Of a DNA stretch of 64,000 nucleotides, positions 44,753-53,182 are shown one piece after another. Source of the DNA: Niabella sp. (lineage in GTDB: Bacteria; Bacteroidota; Bacteroidia; Chitinophagales; Chitinophagaceae); contig NZ_JASLGT010000011.1 of assembly GCF_030150205.1 (NCBI RefSeq), positions 277,679-341,678 on the forward strand. Direction: 5' to 3'. Position 1 is the first letter of the stretch; each line of letters opens with the position of its first letter. The position numbers were made by a program, and so were the translations under genes. The notes under the pieces are model-generated. The model was not told the origin of the DNA and did no database searches. It worked only from the letters and a program-made list of their open reading frames with translations.

Positions 44753-45883
44753 TTAATGAAATAATTCTTTTAGTTTCGTTTGCAGTTCCTCCCCGGTGAT
44801 ATTCTTTGCAATGATTTTTCCGCTGGGGTCAAGCAGCAGGTTCTGAGGAATGGCTTCAATACCATATTGCCGGGCAACAGCATTGTCCCAAAACTTCAGG
44901 TCGCTTACATGCGTCCAGGTTAGCCCGTCCTTGTGAATGGCTTCCAGCCATTTTTCTTTTCCATCGGTACGGTCGAGTGATACGCCCAACACCCTGAAAT
45001 TTTTATCCTTATACTGCTGGAAGGCTTTTACCACATTGGGATTCTCTGCACGGCAGGGCCCGCACCAGCTCGCCCAGAAATCGAGCAGCACATAGTTGCC
45101 CCTAAAAGAAGCCAGGCTTACCGGTTGCCCCAGGGTATCGTTCTGCGTAAAATTAAGTGCAAAATTACCTATGGATGTGGCTTTGGCTTTTTCGATCTTC
45201 TCCTTCATCAGCAAGCCGGCGGGAGAAGCCTTTGCTACCGCAGGTAATTTTTTAAACAGCGGTTCTATTTTATTCGGATCCAGGTCGTATCCGGCATATT
45301 CCCTTAACACATGCAATGCAATGGGCGACTTCAGATGGGCTGCGAGGTAGGGCGCCACAACCTGCTCCCTTTTATAGTCCGATACACTGTCCATCCGGAA
45401 CTCCGCCTGCTTCATGCCAGTTTCGTTTTTGTTCTCCCTGCACGCAATATAACTGCGACGCAGGTTCATCAGCTCATCATTATATGGTTTTTGCAGGGCG
45501 GTATACTGTTCAAATTCCTTATGAGCGGCCGATCCGGTTACCGTGGCCAGCTTTACTGAATCACGGATGGTTACCGCAGTAATACCCGGCTGCAAAAACA
45601 GGGGCAGCAACTCATACCGGTATTTGCTCTTTTCATTCTCCGGACTTTCAAATTTTGCTCTCAGGTATCCCAGCGAAGGTTCTTTCATAGGAACCGCGAA
45701 CTGAAAATTTCCGTTCACCGCAACAGTGCTGTCGGTGATCATTTTTTTGTCAGCATAGTGAATCAAATAAAGCATCTGAGGGGGCGCCGGTGTATGTATC
45801 TGTCCCTTTATGATCGCCGGTTTTTCTTTTTGTGCAAAAACACAAAGGGGAAACGCCGCAAGCAAAAGAAAAAACTGTTTCAT
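44753..45883 (-). CDS. TlpA-like thiol-disulfide oxidoreductase with DUF4369 domain
   Basis: The 376-residue protein has a signal peptide (FFLLLAAFPLCVFAQ), an N-terminal DUF4369 beta domain (KPAIIKGQIHTPAPPQMLYL), a helical linker (about 135-235) and a C-terminal thioredoxin/redoxin domain with WCGPC in LLDFWASWCGPCRAENPN and cis-Pro in GIEAIPQNLLLDPSG. In Bacteroidota these periplasmic proteins reduce or exchange disulfides, and several copies per genome are common. The VKOR-DsbA fusion 1.5 kb away is an oxidising counterpart. Confidence 0.9.
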   Translation of the reverse strand: MKQFFLLLAAFPLCVFAQKEKPAIIKGQIHTPAPPQMLYLIHYADKKMITDSTVAVNGNFQFAVPMKEPSLGYLRAKFESPENEKSKYRYELLPLFLQPGITAVTIRDSVKLATVTGSAAHKEFEQYTALQKPYNDELMNLRRSYIACRENKNETGMKQAEFRMDSVSDYKREQVVAPYLAAHLKSPIALHVLREYAGYDLDPNKIEPLFKKLPAVAKASPAGLLMKEKIEKAKATSIGNFALNFTQNDTLGQPVSLASFRGNYVLLDFWASWCGPCRAENPNVVKAFQQYKDKNFRVLGVSLDRTDGKEKWLEAIHKDGLTWTHVSDLKFWDNAVARQYGIEAIPQNLLLDPSGKIIAKNITGEELQTKLKELFH

Positions 45884-46124
45884 GTATTGAATCTTTATAA
45901 GTTTATAAATATACGTTATTGGAAGATCTCCAGTTGTGGATTGTTCTGGCTTTGTTTATTTTTTGTTACTGGCAGTTTAATCTGGGCAGGAAACCTCTAC
46001 ATACTACATATAAGATATCTGTGGTGCAAGATTTTGAAGCCGGCCCGATCTACAGTACTGAAAAATACGGATCCGCTTCGATATTATAAAGCAGTTTTAT
46101 AGGACGGTATAATTGTTCTTTTTT

Positions 46125-47369
46125 CTATGGGAAGGCCGCTGTCCTGGGTAATGAAAAATAAAAAGCAGCACCTTCTCCCGGTGTTCCTTCTGCCCATACC
46201 CGGCCCTTATAACGGCCAATGATCCGCTCTACCAGCGATAACCCGATACCATTGCCTTCAAATTCCTGTTCGCTGTGCAATCGCTGAAAAGCACTGAACA
46301 GTTTATCATACTGCGTCATGTCAAAACCGCAGCCCTTATCTTTTACAAAATAGACGATCTCCCGCGGTGTTTCCAGGAACCCGACATCAATAACCGTTTT
46401 ATTTTTTTTGCGGCTGTACTTTATGGCATTCCCTAAAAGATTGAGCCATACTTGTTTTATAAGGGATACATCTACCTGCGCATGCGGCAGGTTACTGACA
46501 GAAAATTCGAAGGAGCGGTCTGCCGGTTCCTGTCTTTTCAGCATTGTAAAGTACTCGATGGCCATTTCCTTCATGGGAACATGCACACTGCTTAACTGTT
46601 TTTTGGAAGTGGTGAAAAACACCAGCAGGTTATCGATCAAACGGGTCATATTCATTACACTCTGTTCAATCAGGCCCGTAAGTTCCTGCCCTTCGGCATC
46701 CAGCTGAACGCCGTACTCATCCTGCAATACCTGTACCAGGCCCAATATGCCGGCCAGGGGACTTCTTAAATCATGCGATACCGAGTAGGAAAAAGCTTCC
46801 AGTTGTTTATTGGCAACTTCCAGTTCAGCCGTCCGCAGTTTCACCCGTTCTTCCAGCTCTGCATACATCTGTACGTTTTCCAATGTTACGGCCGTAATAT
46901 CGGCCAGCGACTGTAAAATCTGGGCCTCATCATCGGATGCATGGTGGTGCGTTGCCCAATAGTTACCAATGGCGCCAATCGGATCCATTGTACGGATCGG
47001 CACCATTACCAGGCTTTTTACAAACGTTGGCCGGTACGCTTCGGAGGGTACACGATCGTCCTTATAAATATCCGGAATAATAACGGGTTGCCGGTTCAGC
47101 ATGGCCCAGCCGCTTACGCAGGTTTCAATAGGGAAACGGCTGCCTTTCCACAGGGGACTGATCGCGTCTTCATCTACATAAAAACATTTGTCTTTATCCC
47201 GCAATACAAATGTAGCGCCATCTGCACCGGTAAGTGCCCTTGCCGCGGTACGTACAATACGGGTTACAGTTTCCAGGTTACGGGCCAGTGACAGCTCCTG
47301 CACCACACTAACCAACCGTTGCAATCTTTTATCGGGAGCGGTTTCCATAATAAGCGGATCGGGGTTCAT
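46125..47369 (-). CDS. GAF-domain sensor histidine kinase
   Basis: The 414-residue cytoplasmic kinase has a GAF domain (about residues 15-165: GADGATFVLRDKDKCFYVDE, RFPIETCVSGWAMLNRQPVI), a short coiled coil, HisKA with the phosphorylated His in SYSVSHDLRSPLAGILGLVQ near residue 198, and HATPase_c with NLLGNAIKYSRKKNK, VKDKGCGFDMTQYDKLF and GNGIGLSLVERIIGRYKG. No membrane helix is seen. No response regulator gene is adjacent, so it is an orphan kinase. The GAF ligand is unknown. Confidence 0.9.
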   Translation of the reverse strand: MNPDPLIMETAPDKRLQRLVSVVQELSLARNLETVTRIVRTAARALTGADGATFVLRDKDKCFYVDEDAISPLWKGSRFPIETCVSGWAMLNRQPVIIPDIYKDDRVPSEAYRPTFVKSLVMVPIRTMDPIGAIGNYWATHHHASDDEAQILQSLADITAVTLENVQMYAELEERVKLRTAELEVANKQLEAFSYSVSHDLRSPLAGILGLVQVLQDEYGVQLDAEGQELTGLIEQSVMNMTRLIDNLLVFFTTSKKQLSSVHVPMKEMAIEYFTMLKRQEPADRSFEFSVSNLPHAQVDVSLIKQVWLNLLGNAIKYSRKKNKTVIDVGFLETPREIVYFVKDKGCGFDMTQYDKLFSAFQRLHSEQEFEGNGIGLSLVERIIGRYKGRVWAEGTPGEGAAFYFSLPRTAAFP

Positions 47370-47450
47370 TGAAGGCGAATTTATAAAACGAATATAGAGA
47401 AATATAGCCGAACCCCGTACCTTTGAACCAGTTAACGATTATTTAAAAAC

Positions 47451-48342
47451 ATGCATACTATGCTTGCAACAAAGAAACAATCCGGTGCTGTTTCGCGCCG
47501 GCATTTTTTAAAAAGAAGTGGATTGGCTTCTCTTGGATTCTTTACGGTTCCCGCTCTTTTAGAACCCTGGAGTTTGTTTAAGGGACCGGATTCAAAAATT
47601 TTGGGTGTACAAATCGGTGTTATTACCTATTCGTACCGGAGCCTGCCCGGTAGCCTGCAGGAGATCTTACAATATACCGTAAACAGCGGGATCAGTGCTG
47701 TGGAGTTAATGGGTGATGCTGTGGAGCAATATGCGGGTTGCCCTTCCGGTAAAAAAGCTGTTTAATGCAGCCGGTGTAACGATCTATGCCTATAAACCCA
47801 ATGCACTGGGAGCCCAGAATACGGATGCCGAAATTGAATACGCCCTTAGAGCGGCCAAAGCACTGGGAGCAACCTCCGTTACTGTGGAGTTACCCAACAA
47901 TCCTCAGCAAACAGAACGTTTAGGAAAATTGGCAGCCAAACATAAGGTCTATATCGGGTATCATGCCCATACGCAGGCCACAGATACGTTATGGGATACA
48001 GCGCTGGAACAATCACCCTACAATTCCATGAACCTGGACTGCGGCCACTATATTGCCGCTCAGGGGCATAGTACCGAATCCTTGCTGGCGCTGATCAAAA
48101 AGCGGCATGACCGGATCACTTCCATGCACCTGAAAGACCGGCAAAGTGCCGCGCATGGCGGGGCCAACCTGCCCTGGGGCGAGGGCGATACACCGATTAA
48201 AGAAATATTAACCCTTGTTAAAAATAATAAGTATAAAATCCCCATTACCATTGAACTGGAGTACAAAGTACCCGAAGGATCCGATGCCGTGCAGGAGGTA
48301 AAAAAATGCCTGGCCTTTGCCCGGAAGGAGCTTCAGGCGTAG
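47451..48342 (+). pseudogene. Broken sugar phosphate isomerase/epimerase (xylose isomerase-like TIM barrel)
   Basis: The first part (47451-47765) encodes a Tat leader (SRRHFLKRSGLASLGFF) and the barrel start (GVQIGVITYSYRSLPG, then ISAVELMGDAVEQYAG). After about residue 97 the frame ends, while the other frame carries the rest from KLFNAAGVTIYAYKPNALG to the C-terminus (IEYALRAAKALGATSVTVEL, NLDCGHYIAAQG, SMHLKDRQ, IPITIELEYKVP). Intact relatives have a segment of several dozen residues between these parts, so a deletion with frameshift at about 47730-47765 broke the gene. The metal-ligand residues of the second half are still there. It lies in front of the repeat-rich 48.4-48.6 kb region. 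Confidence 0.75.
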
Positions 48343-48385
48343 GGTTTTGTTTAAGGTTTAAGAGAGGATCTGCTGATAGCTGTTT

Positions 48386-48450
48386 CATATATTTTCCGGG
48401 CGACATGGAGACGGGTGCGACATTGTGGCCATCTTATGCCCGGGGCCAAA
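48386..48450 (+). repeat. Dispersed repeat of about 65 bp, copy 1 (core GGGCGACATGGAGAC)
   Basis: The segment around GGGCGACATGGAGACGGGTG and continuing to TTATGCCCGGGGCCAAAAC has a diverged copy in inverted orientation at 60943-61006, with identical core and similar ends. Both copies are next to CTGATAACTG-type heptad repeats. Confidence 0.65.
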
Positions 48451-48518
48451 ACGGATAGCTTATGGCCGTTTAACATTTAATGTTTAAAGTTCAACGTTAG
48501 ATTACGTTTCTTACCTTG

Positions 48519-48636
48519 ATAACTGACACTGATAACAGAAAAAATCAGCTGAAAACTGTTAACTGAAAACTGAACACTGATAACTGTTAACTGAAAACTG
48601 AACACTGATAACTGAACACTGAAAACTGATATCTAA
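48519..48636. repeat. Heptad repeat AACTGAA/AACTGAT/CACTGAT
   Basis: About 16 consecutive 7-nt units such as AACTGAAAACTGTTAACTGA fill the space up to the DUF2264 gene stop. No coding function is seen. The same unit occurs in 22.7-23.4 kb, 60.8 kb and 62.6 kb, in both orientations. Confidence 0.85.
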
Positions 48637-48639
48637 AAG

Positions 48640-49908
48640 CTAATACTCCACCTTATAGTCCTTCTTCACCGGCTGTCCGCTCCAGGCCTTCTTACTGGTC
48701 CAGTCTGCGGGCGGGTCGGTCCAGAATTTATTATTGGCCGGCAGTCCCAGCGGCAAAAAGCCCAGGGTAGCCATATATAAACTTCCGGTGGAGGTATATA
48801 CATCGGCCATCATCGGCTGGTGTCCGTTAAAACCCAGTACCAGCCATCCGTTGGCATCAAAATTCTGGTTACCATCAAACATATTGGAAAACACTTTGGT
48901 AAGTGCGCAGCGCACCTGTGCCGGCCGGATGTATTCCGGCAATTTTTCCATTAACGCTACCTGGCCCAATACCTGGAATGCTGCGGTACGGTAGGTTACC
49001 GACCTTCCGAAAGCGGGATACGTTCCATCCGGAGCAATAATGCGCTCCAGGAACTCTGCATGCCGCACCATGCGGCGCAGCGCGGTTTCATAGTCACCGG
49101 CTGTAACATGTATTTTTCCGGGCCGCTTCTCCAGCAGTGTGCCGATAAGATCTGTGAGCATCGGATGGATCACATAGGAATTATAATAGTCCATGCTGAA
49201 CAGGTCTCCATCCTTATACCAGCTATCACCCGTATACCAATCCTTCATTTTGTTGAGGGCATAATCGATGCGCACCGGATCATAGTCTTCCCCAATGTAG
49301 CGCAAAAATCCCTCAGTAAGCGCCGCAAATACCAGCCAGTTATTGTAGGCTCCGCTACGGGTACGCAGGGATTTAAACGCATCAATATAGCGGCGTTTGG
49401 TAACCGTATCCAGTGGCTGCCATAAGGCTTTGGGCGCCCTCAGGAAGGCATGCGACAGATAGGCGGCATCTACGATGGGCTGACTTTGTTTTTTAAAATT
49501 CAGACAATCCGGACTTGCAGGATCCACCGCATTTTTAAGTCCCTGTAATAGCTCGTTACGCATCTTAGCCCGCAATATGCCCTCTTCCGTCTGGTCATCC
49601 GGTAACTCCAGCCAGGGTGCGATCCCTGCAACCGTTCGTCCAACCGCCTCAAGGTAGGTTACATCTGTTACCACCAGGTTATAGGATGGCCCCTGCTCCA
49701 GCGGCAGGTTCTTTTTTAAGGTGCCTGCAGCAAGATTGTGTACTACAGGATAGGCAATTTTATACAGGTTCCGTACCCATTGGGCACGGTCCTGTGCACC
49801 ACCGGCGATGCGTGGATTCGCCAATGTTATTTTAGGATTGCGTCCCGGTTGCCCGCTGCCCGCAACGGATATCAGCAAGAGAGCGATTACGAATGATCCG
49901 ATTTTCAT
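48640..49908 (-). CDS. Secreted DUF2264 protein (GH154-like)
   Basis: The 422-residue protein has a signal peptide (VIALLLISVAGSGQ) and a helical (alpha/alpha)6 barrel. DUF2264 features are LEQGPSYNLVVTDVTYLEAV, GRTVAGIAPWLELP, NNWLVFAALTEGFLRYIGED, YYNSYVIHPMLTDL and PDGTYPAFGRSVTYRTAAFQ. Members of this family are grouped in GH154, with beta-glucuronidase activity reported for some; I state the number from memory. It follows the GH88 gene by 53 bp and completes a uronate-directed pair at the end of PUL 2. Confidence 0.85.
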   Translation of the reverse strand: MKIGSFVIALLLISVAGSGQPGRNPKITLANPRIAGGAQDRAQWVRNLYKIAYPVVHNLAAGTLKKNLPLEQGPSYNLVVTDVTYLEAVGRTVAGIAPWLELPDDQTEEGILRAKMRNELLQGLKNAVDPASPDCLNFKKQSQPIVDAAYLSHAFLRAPKALWQPLDTVTKRRYIDAFKSLRTRSGAYNNWLVFAALTEGFLRYIGEDYDPVRIDYALNKMKDWYTGDSWYKDGDLFSMDYYNSYVIHPMLTDLIGTLLEKRPGKIHVTAGDYETALRRMVRHAEFLERIIAPDGTYPAFGRSVTYRTAAFQVLGQVALMEKLPEYIRPAQVRCALTKVFSNMFDGNQNFDANGWLVLGFNGHQPMMADVYTSTGSLYMATLGFLPLGLPANNKFWTDPPADWTSKKAWSGQPVKKDYKVEY

Positions 49909-49961
49909 TTGTATATGTTTTATTGAAGACCCGATTAATAGCGCAAATATGTCTTTTTTTG

Positions 49962-51251
49962 TTATTCTTTAAACAGTTTTTCGTTACGGGTAATTTTCTG
50001 ATACCGCAGCAGCGCTTCCAGGAAGTAGTAATCGGCGTATACCAGGGGCACGTCAATTTCATTATTATGCGGAATGCTGCCCACGCTGTGCATGAGAATG
50101 AAATTTCCGTTGGTATGCTCTTTGGCACGATATGCCGGGCTGGCAAGTGTCTGCAATGTTTCGGTGGCAAATTGTTTATACTGACCGGCTTTCTGACCGG
50201 GTACATACCCGCTCAGCTCTAATAATGCGGATGCTGTTACCGCTGCGGCAGAAGCATCACGGTATGGTGTTTTTACGTTTAACGCATTGGATTTTATACC
50301 CGGCGTATAACCTGGCTGACCGATATTGAAATCCCAGTACGGAATTTTGTCGGCCGGCAGGTTTTTATTGTTTATATAGTAATCGGCCAGCCCTTCCGCT
50401 GTTTTCAGGAACTGTGGATCTTTTGTAAACCGGTACACCATGGTAAACCCGTAAATAGCCCATGCCTGTCCCCTCGCCCAGGTAGAATTATCGGCATACC
50501 CCTGTGCCGTTTCCCGGCCTGCTACAGACGGTGAGGCGGAATCATAGCAAACTACATGATAGGTGCTGTAATCGGGCCGCACCTGGTTCTTCATAGCGTT
50601 GAGCGCATGGGTAATGGCTATATTTTTAAAAGAAGGGTCACCCGATGCTTCTGAAGCAAAGAACAACAGCTCCAGGTTCATCAGGTTGTCTACTATAACC
50701 GGGTAATAATAGGTCTTATTCCCATGCCAGGATACAAACCGGTTCCAGGACTTAATACTGCCCACCCGGGGATCGAACCGGGTAGCCAGCGAACGGGCCG
50801 ATTGCACCAAAATGTCTTTATAAGCCGCATTATGGGTAAGCCGGTACGCATTGCCATAGCTACAGTACATCATAAATCCCAGGTCGTGATGTTCGGTAAA
50901 ATTTTTAAGCGGCTCCAGCTTTTCCGTCCAGCGAAGCGCTTCCTTTTTCAGTGCTTCATCCTTTGAATACTCGTAGGTATACCAAAGATTACCCGGGAAA
51001 AAACCGGGCGTCCAATCGTACATGGAAGTAGTGACCAGTTTTCCCTTAGGATCAGTAGTACGCGGGAAGGCGCCTTTGGGCGTGGCAAAATTTTTATCGG
51101 CATCGTTCAACTGCAGTTGCAGCATCTTTGCTCCATTTGAGAAGTTTTCGGCAACAAAATTGCCGTCAGAAGGCGACTTGCCAACTTTTGATGTAGCACA
51201 GGAAATGAGCAACAGGATCCCACAGGATACGGTAAAAATATTCTTAAACAT
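49962..51251 (-). CDS. GH88 unsaturated glucuronyl hydrolase, lipoprotein
   Basis: The 429-residue protein has a lipoprotein signal (VSCGILLLISCATS, lipobox LISC). The (alpha/alpha)6 barrel shows MYDWTPGFFPGNLWYTYEYS, TEHHDLGFMMYCSYGNAY with the conserved Asp, YYYPVIVDNLMNLELLFFAS, and the second Asp region in YADNSTWARGQAWAIYG. GH88 enzymes remove 4,5-unsaturated uronic acids made by polysaccharide lyases. No lyase gene is seen in the window, so the lyase of this PUL must be encoded elsewhere. It follows susD after a large stem-loop. Confidence 0.93.
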   Translation of the reverse strand: MFKNIFTVSCGILLLISCATSKVGKSPSDGNFVAENFSNGAKMLQLQLNDADKNFATPKGAFPRTTDPKGKLVTTSMYDWTPGFFPGNLWYTYEYSKDEALKKEALRWTEKLEPLKNFTEHHDLGFMMYCSYGNAYRLTHNAAYKDILVQSARSLATRFDPRVGSIKSWNRFVSWHGNKTYYYPVIVDNLMNLELLFFASEASGDPSFKNIAITHALNAMKNQVRPDYSTYHVVCYDSASPSVAGRETAQGYADNSTWARGQAWAIYGFTMVYRFTKDPQFLKTAEGLADYYINNKNLPADKIPYWDFNIGQPGYTPGIKSNALNVKTPYRDASAAAVTASALLELSGYVPGQKAGQYKQFATETLQTLASPAYRAKEHTNGNFILMHSVGSIPHNNEIDVPLVYADYYFLEALLRYQKITRNEKLFKE

Positions 51252-51269
51252 AGATTAAAGTTATAAAAA

Positions 51270-51378
51270 GGCATCCGGAACTGTGCCAAGGGCACGGCCA
51301 ACTAAAAACGTTTCAATGGAACAGTATGAGCGCTGCCCGTTTTTAGTTGGCCACACCTTGAAACCGGCACCGGATGCC
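51270..51378 (-). promoter_or_regulatory. Large intergenic stem-loop between susD and GH88 genes
   Basis: Outer arms GGCATCCGG (51270-51278) and CCGGATGCC (51370-51378), a symmetrical pair of 17-nt unpaired strands, and perfect 15-bp inner arms (51296-51310 and 51338-51352, GGCCAACTAAAAACG) form a long hairpin with a 27-nt loop. It begins 30 bp after the susD stop. It may end part of the transcripts or stabilise the susCD mRNA relative to the enzyme genes. Confidence 0.85.
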
Positions 51379-51408
51379 AGATGGGCGAATCATATATTTT
51401 AGCAATGA

Positions 51409-53142
51409 TTATTGCCAGCCCGGGTTTTGAATTACGTTGCCATGGCTTAAACCTATTTGCGTGGAAGGGATCGGCCACAGGTAATCTTTATTCGGATCAA
51501 ACTTACGTACAGGTGCTGCAGCCTCCATTATAATATATCCATTGGCATCAATATTTTTTGGAGGGGTTGCACCACCATAATTAAGGCCAGTGAAATACTT
51601 TCTTTCAACAAGCGCCTGGGGCATTTCTGTTTCTGCAGTTTTCCAGCGCAAAAGATCCCAATAATAGAATCCTTCAAAAGCCAGTTCAATGGTCCGCTCC
51701 CTTCTGATCTCGGTACGCATATCCAGTCCGTTTGCCGTAACAAAAGCGTTTGTTAAGAGCGGTAACTTCGTATTATCATTATTGGTGGCCCTTTTTCTCA
51801 GTAAATTGATCGTGGCATCCAGATCTCCATCAGAAATCTTCCCGTCGTTCAGTTCAAAGGTTGCTTCCGCATAGTTTAACAACACTTCTGCATAACGGAT
51901 AATGTAATAGTCATGAAATCCATACCCCTGCGTAAAGTCTTCTTTAACCCAATATTTCTTCTGCTGATAATAATAGGTATTACCATAGGTGAGGTTCACC
52001 GCATTGTTGATACTTACATATGGATCCCCAACCTTAAAGGATGTCAGCACCAATCTCGGATCCCTGTTCTGGTAGTCGGTAAGTAAGCCGGTCTCTTTTC
52101 CATTAGAGTCAAGAGGCGATTTCCCGGCAGGCAAACCATCGGAATACAATGCTGTCAATACATATTTGCGGGTAGCCGCACAGGTACCGTCCGTAGTGGG
52201 ATTTCGTGCAAAAGACTGGGAGCTTACATTATTGGAAGCATTTTGTCCGTAAAGACGCGCCATTACCACTTCTTTGTTTTGCGAATAGGTTTCTGCGGCA
52301 TACCCGTACTGCGATATGTAGCTGTTGGCCCCATCGCCGGTATACAATGCATATTTGCCTTCCGTCATTACGGTTTGGGCAGCAGTAATAGCTTTTTGTA
52401 AATGCTTGGCGGCATTGCTGCCTCCACGAAACTTGGCCCAGGTACCGGCCATTAATGCCACGCGCGATTCAAAGGCAAGCACGCCCCCACGGGTAATACG
52501 TCCATATTCACTTCCTGCAGATCCGGCAACAGTGGTACTTCCGGATATTTTATCTGCCTGCGGACTATTGGCTGCGGCAAAATCCAGGTCTGCATACATA
52601 GAATCCATAATCTGCTCCCGTGGTAACCGGGGACTAAAGATGAGTGAGTCGGTTTCACTGGCTGTGCGGCCCAGGTAAGGCACATCACCATAAGCGCGCA
52701 CCAGTTTATAATACGCGAAAGCCCTGAAGAAACGAGCCTGTGCAATACTGTAAGTGGTGAGTGCCGGATTATCGTTTGTAATCGTTTGCGCTTTTTCAAG
52801 AATATTGTTTGCTGCCCTGATCAGTTTATAGGGATTGTTCCAGTTATCATCATTTGCCGGAACCGTACGGGTGCCATCGCTTATTTTATCCAGCGTGCCG
52901 TTAAATACATCCATTGCCAGTCCGCCGTACCGGTCTTCCAGCGGCGTTTCAAAACCCGGAAGAAAGGAATAAAGGTAGTTGGTTCCTATATTGAGGTCGC
53001 TGGAATTATTCCAGAATTGCTGATTCACCAGGGTCGTTTGCGACAACTGATCCAGCTGTTTTGTACAGCCACTTGTCAACAGCATCCCGGCCGTAAGCAG
53101 CCCCAATCCTGTTGTCTTTATATTTTTTTTCAAGTATTTCAT
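51409..53142 (-). CDS. susD: SusD/RagB-family lipoprotein (PUL 2)
   Basis: The start at 53142 gives MKYLKKNIKTTGLGLLTAGM, then LLTSGC, a lipoprotein signal; an ATG four codons earlier is possible. The protein of about 577 residues has NNSSDLNIGTNYLYSFLPGF, RAFAYYKLVRAYGDVPYLGR, IIRYAEVLLNYAEATFELND and the RagB end REIRRERTIELAFEGFYYWD followed by LLRWKTAE and LWPIPSTQIG. It works with the SusC encoded 40 bp upstream as surface glycan receptor. Confidence 0.95.
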   Translation of the reverse strand: MKYLKKNIKTTGLGLLTAGMLLTSGCTKQLDQLSQTTLVNQQFWNNSSDLNIGTNYLYSFLPGFETPLEDRYGGLAMDVFNGTLDKISDGTRTVPANDDNWNNPYKLIRAANNILEKAQTITNDNPALTTYSIAQARFFRAFAYYKLVRAYGDVPYLGRTASETDSLIFSPRLPREQIMDSMYADLDFAAANSPQADKISGSTTVAGSAGSEYGRITRGGVLAFESRVALMAGTWAKFRGGSNAAKHLQKAITAAQTVMTEGKYALYTGDGANSYISQYGYAAETYSQNKEVVMARLYGQNASNNVSSQSFARNPTTDGTCAATRKYVLTALYSDGLPAGKSPLDSNGKETGLLTDYQNRDPRLVLTSFKVGDPYVSINNAVNLTYGNTYYYQQKKYWVKEDFTQGYGFHDYYIIRYAEVLLNYAEATFELNDGKISDGDLDATINLLRKRATNNDNTKLPLLTNAFVTANGLDMRTEIRRERTIELAFEGFYYWDLLRWKTAETEMPQALVERKYFTGLNYGGATPPKNIDANGYIIMEAAAPVRKFDPNKDYLWPIPSTQIGLSHGNVIQNPGWQ

Positions 53143-53182
53143 TATTAATCTCATTGAACTTGTTTTACAAATAGTACGATTA

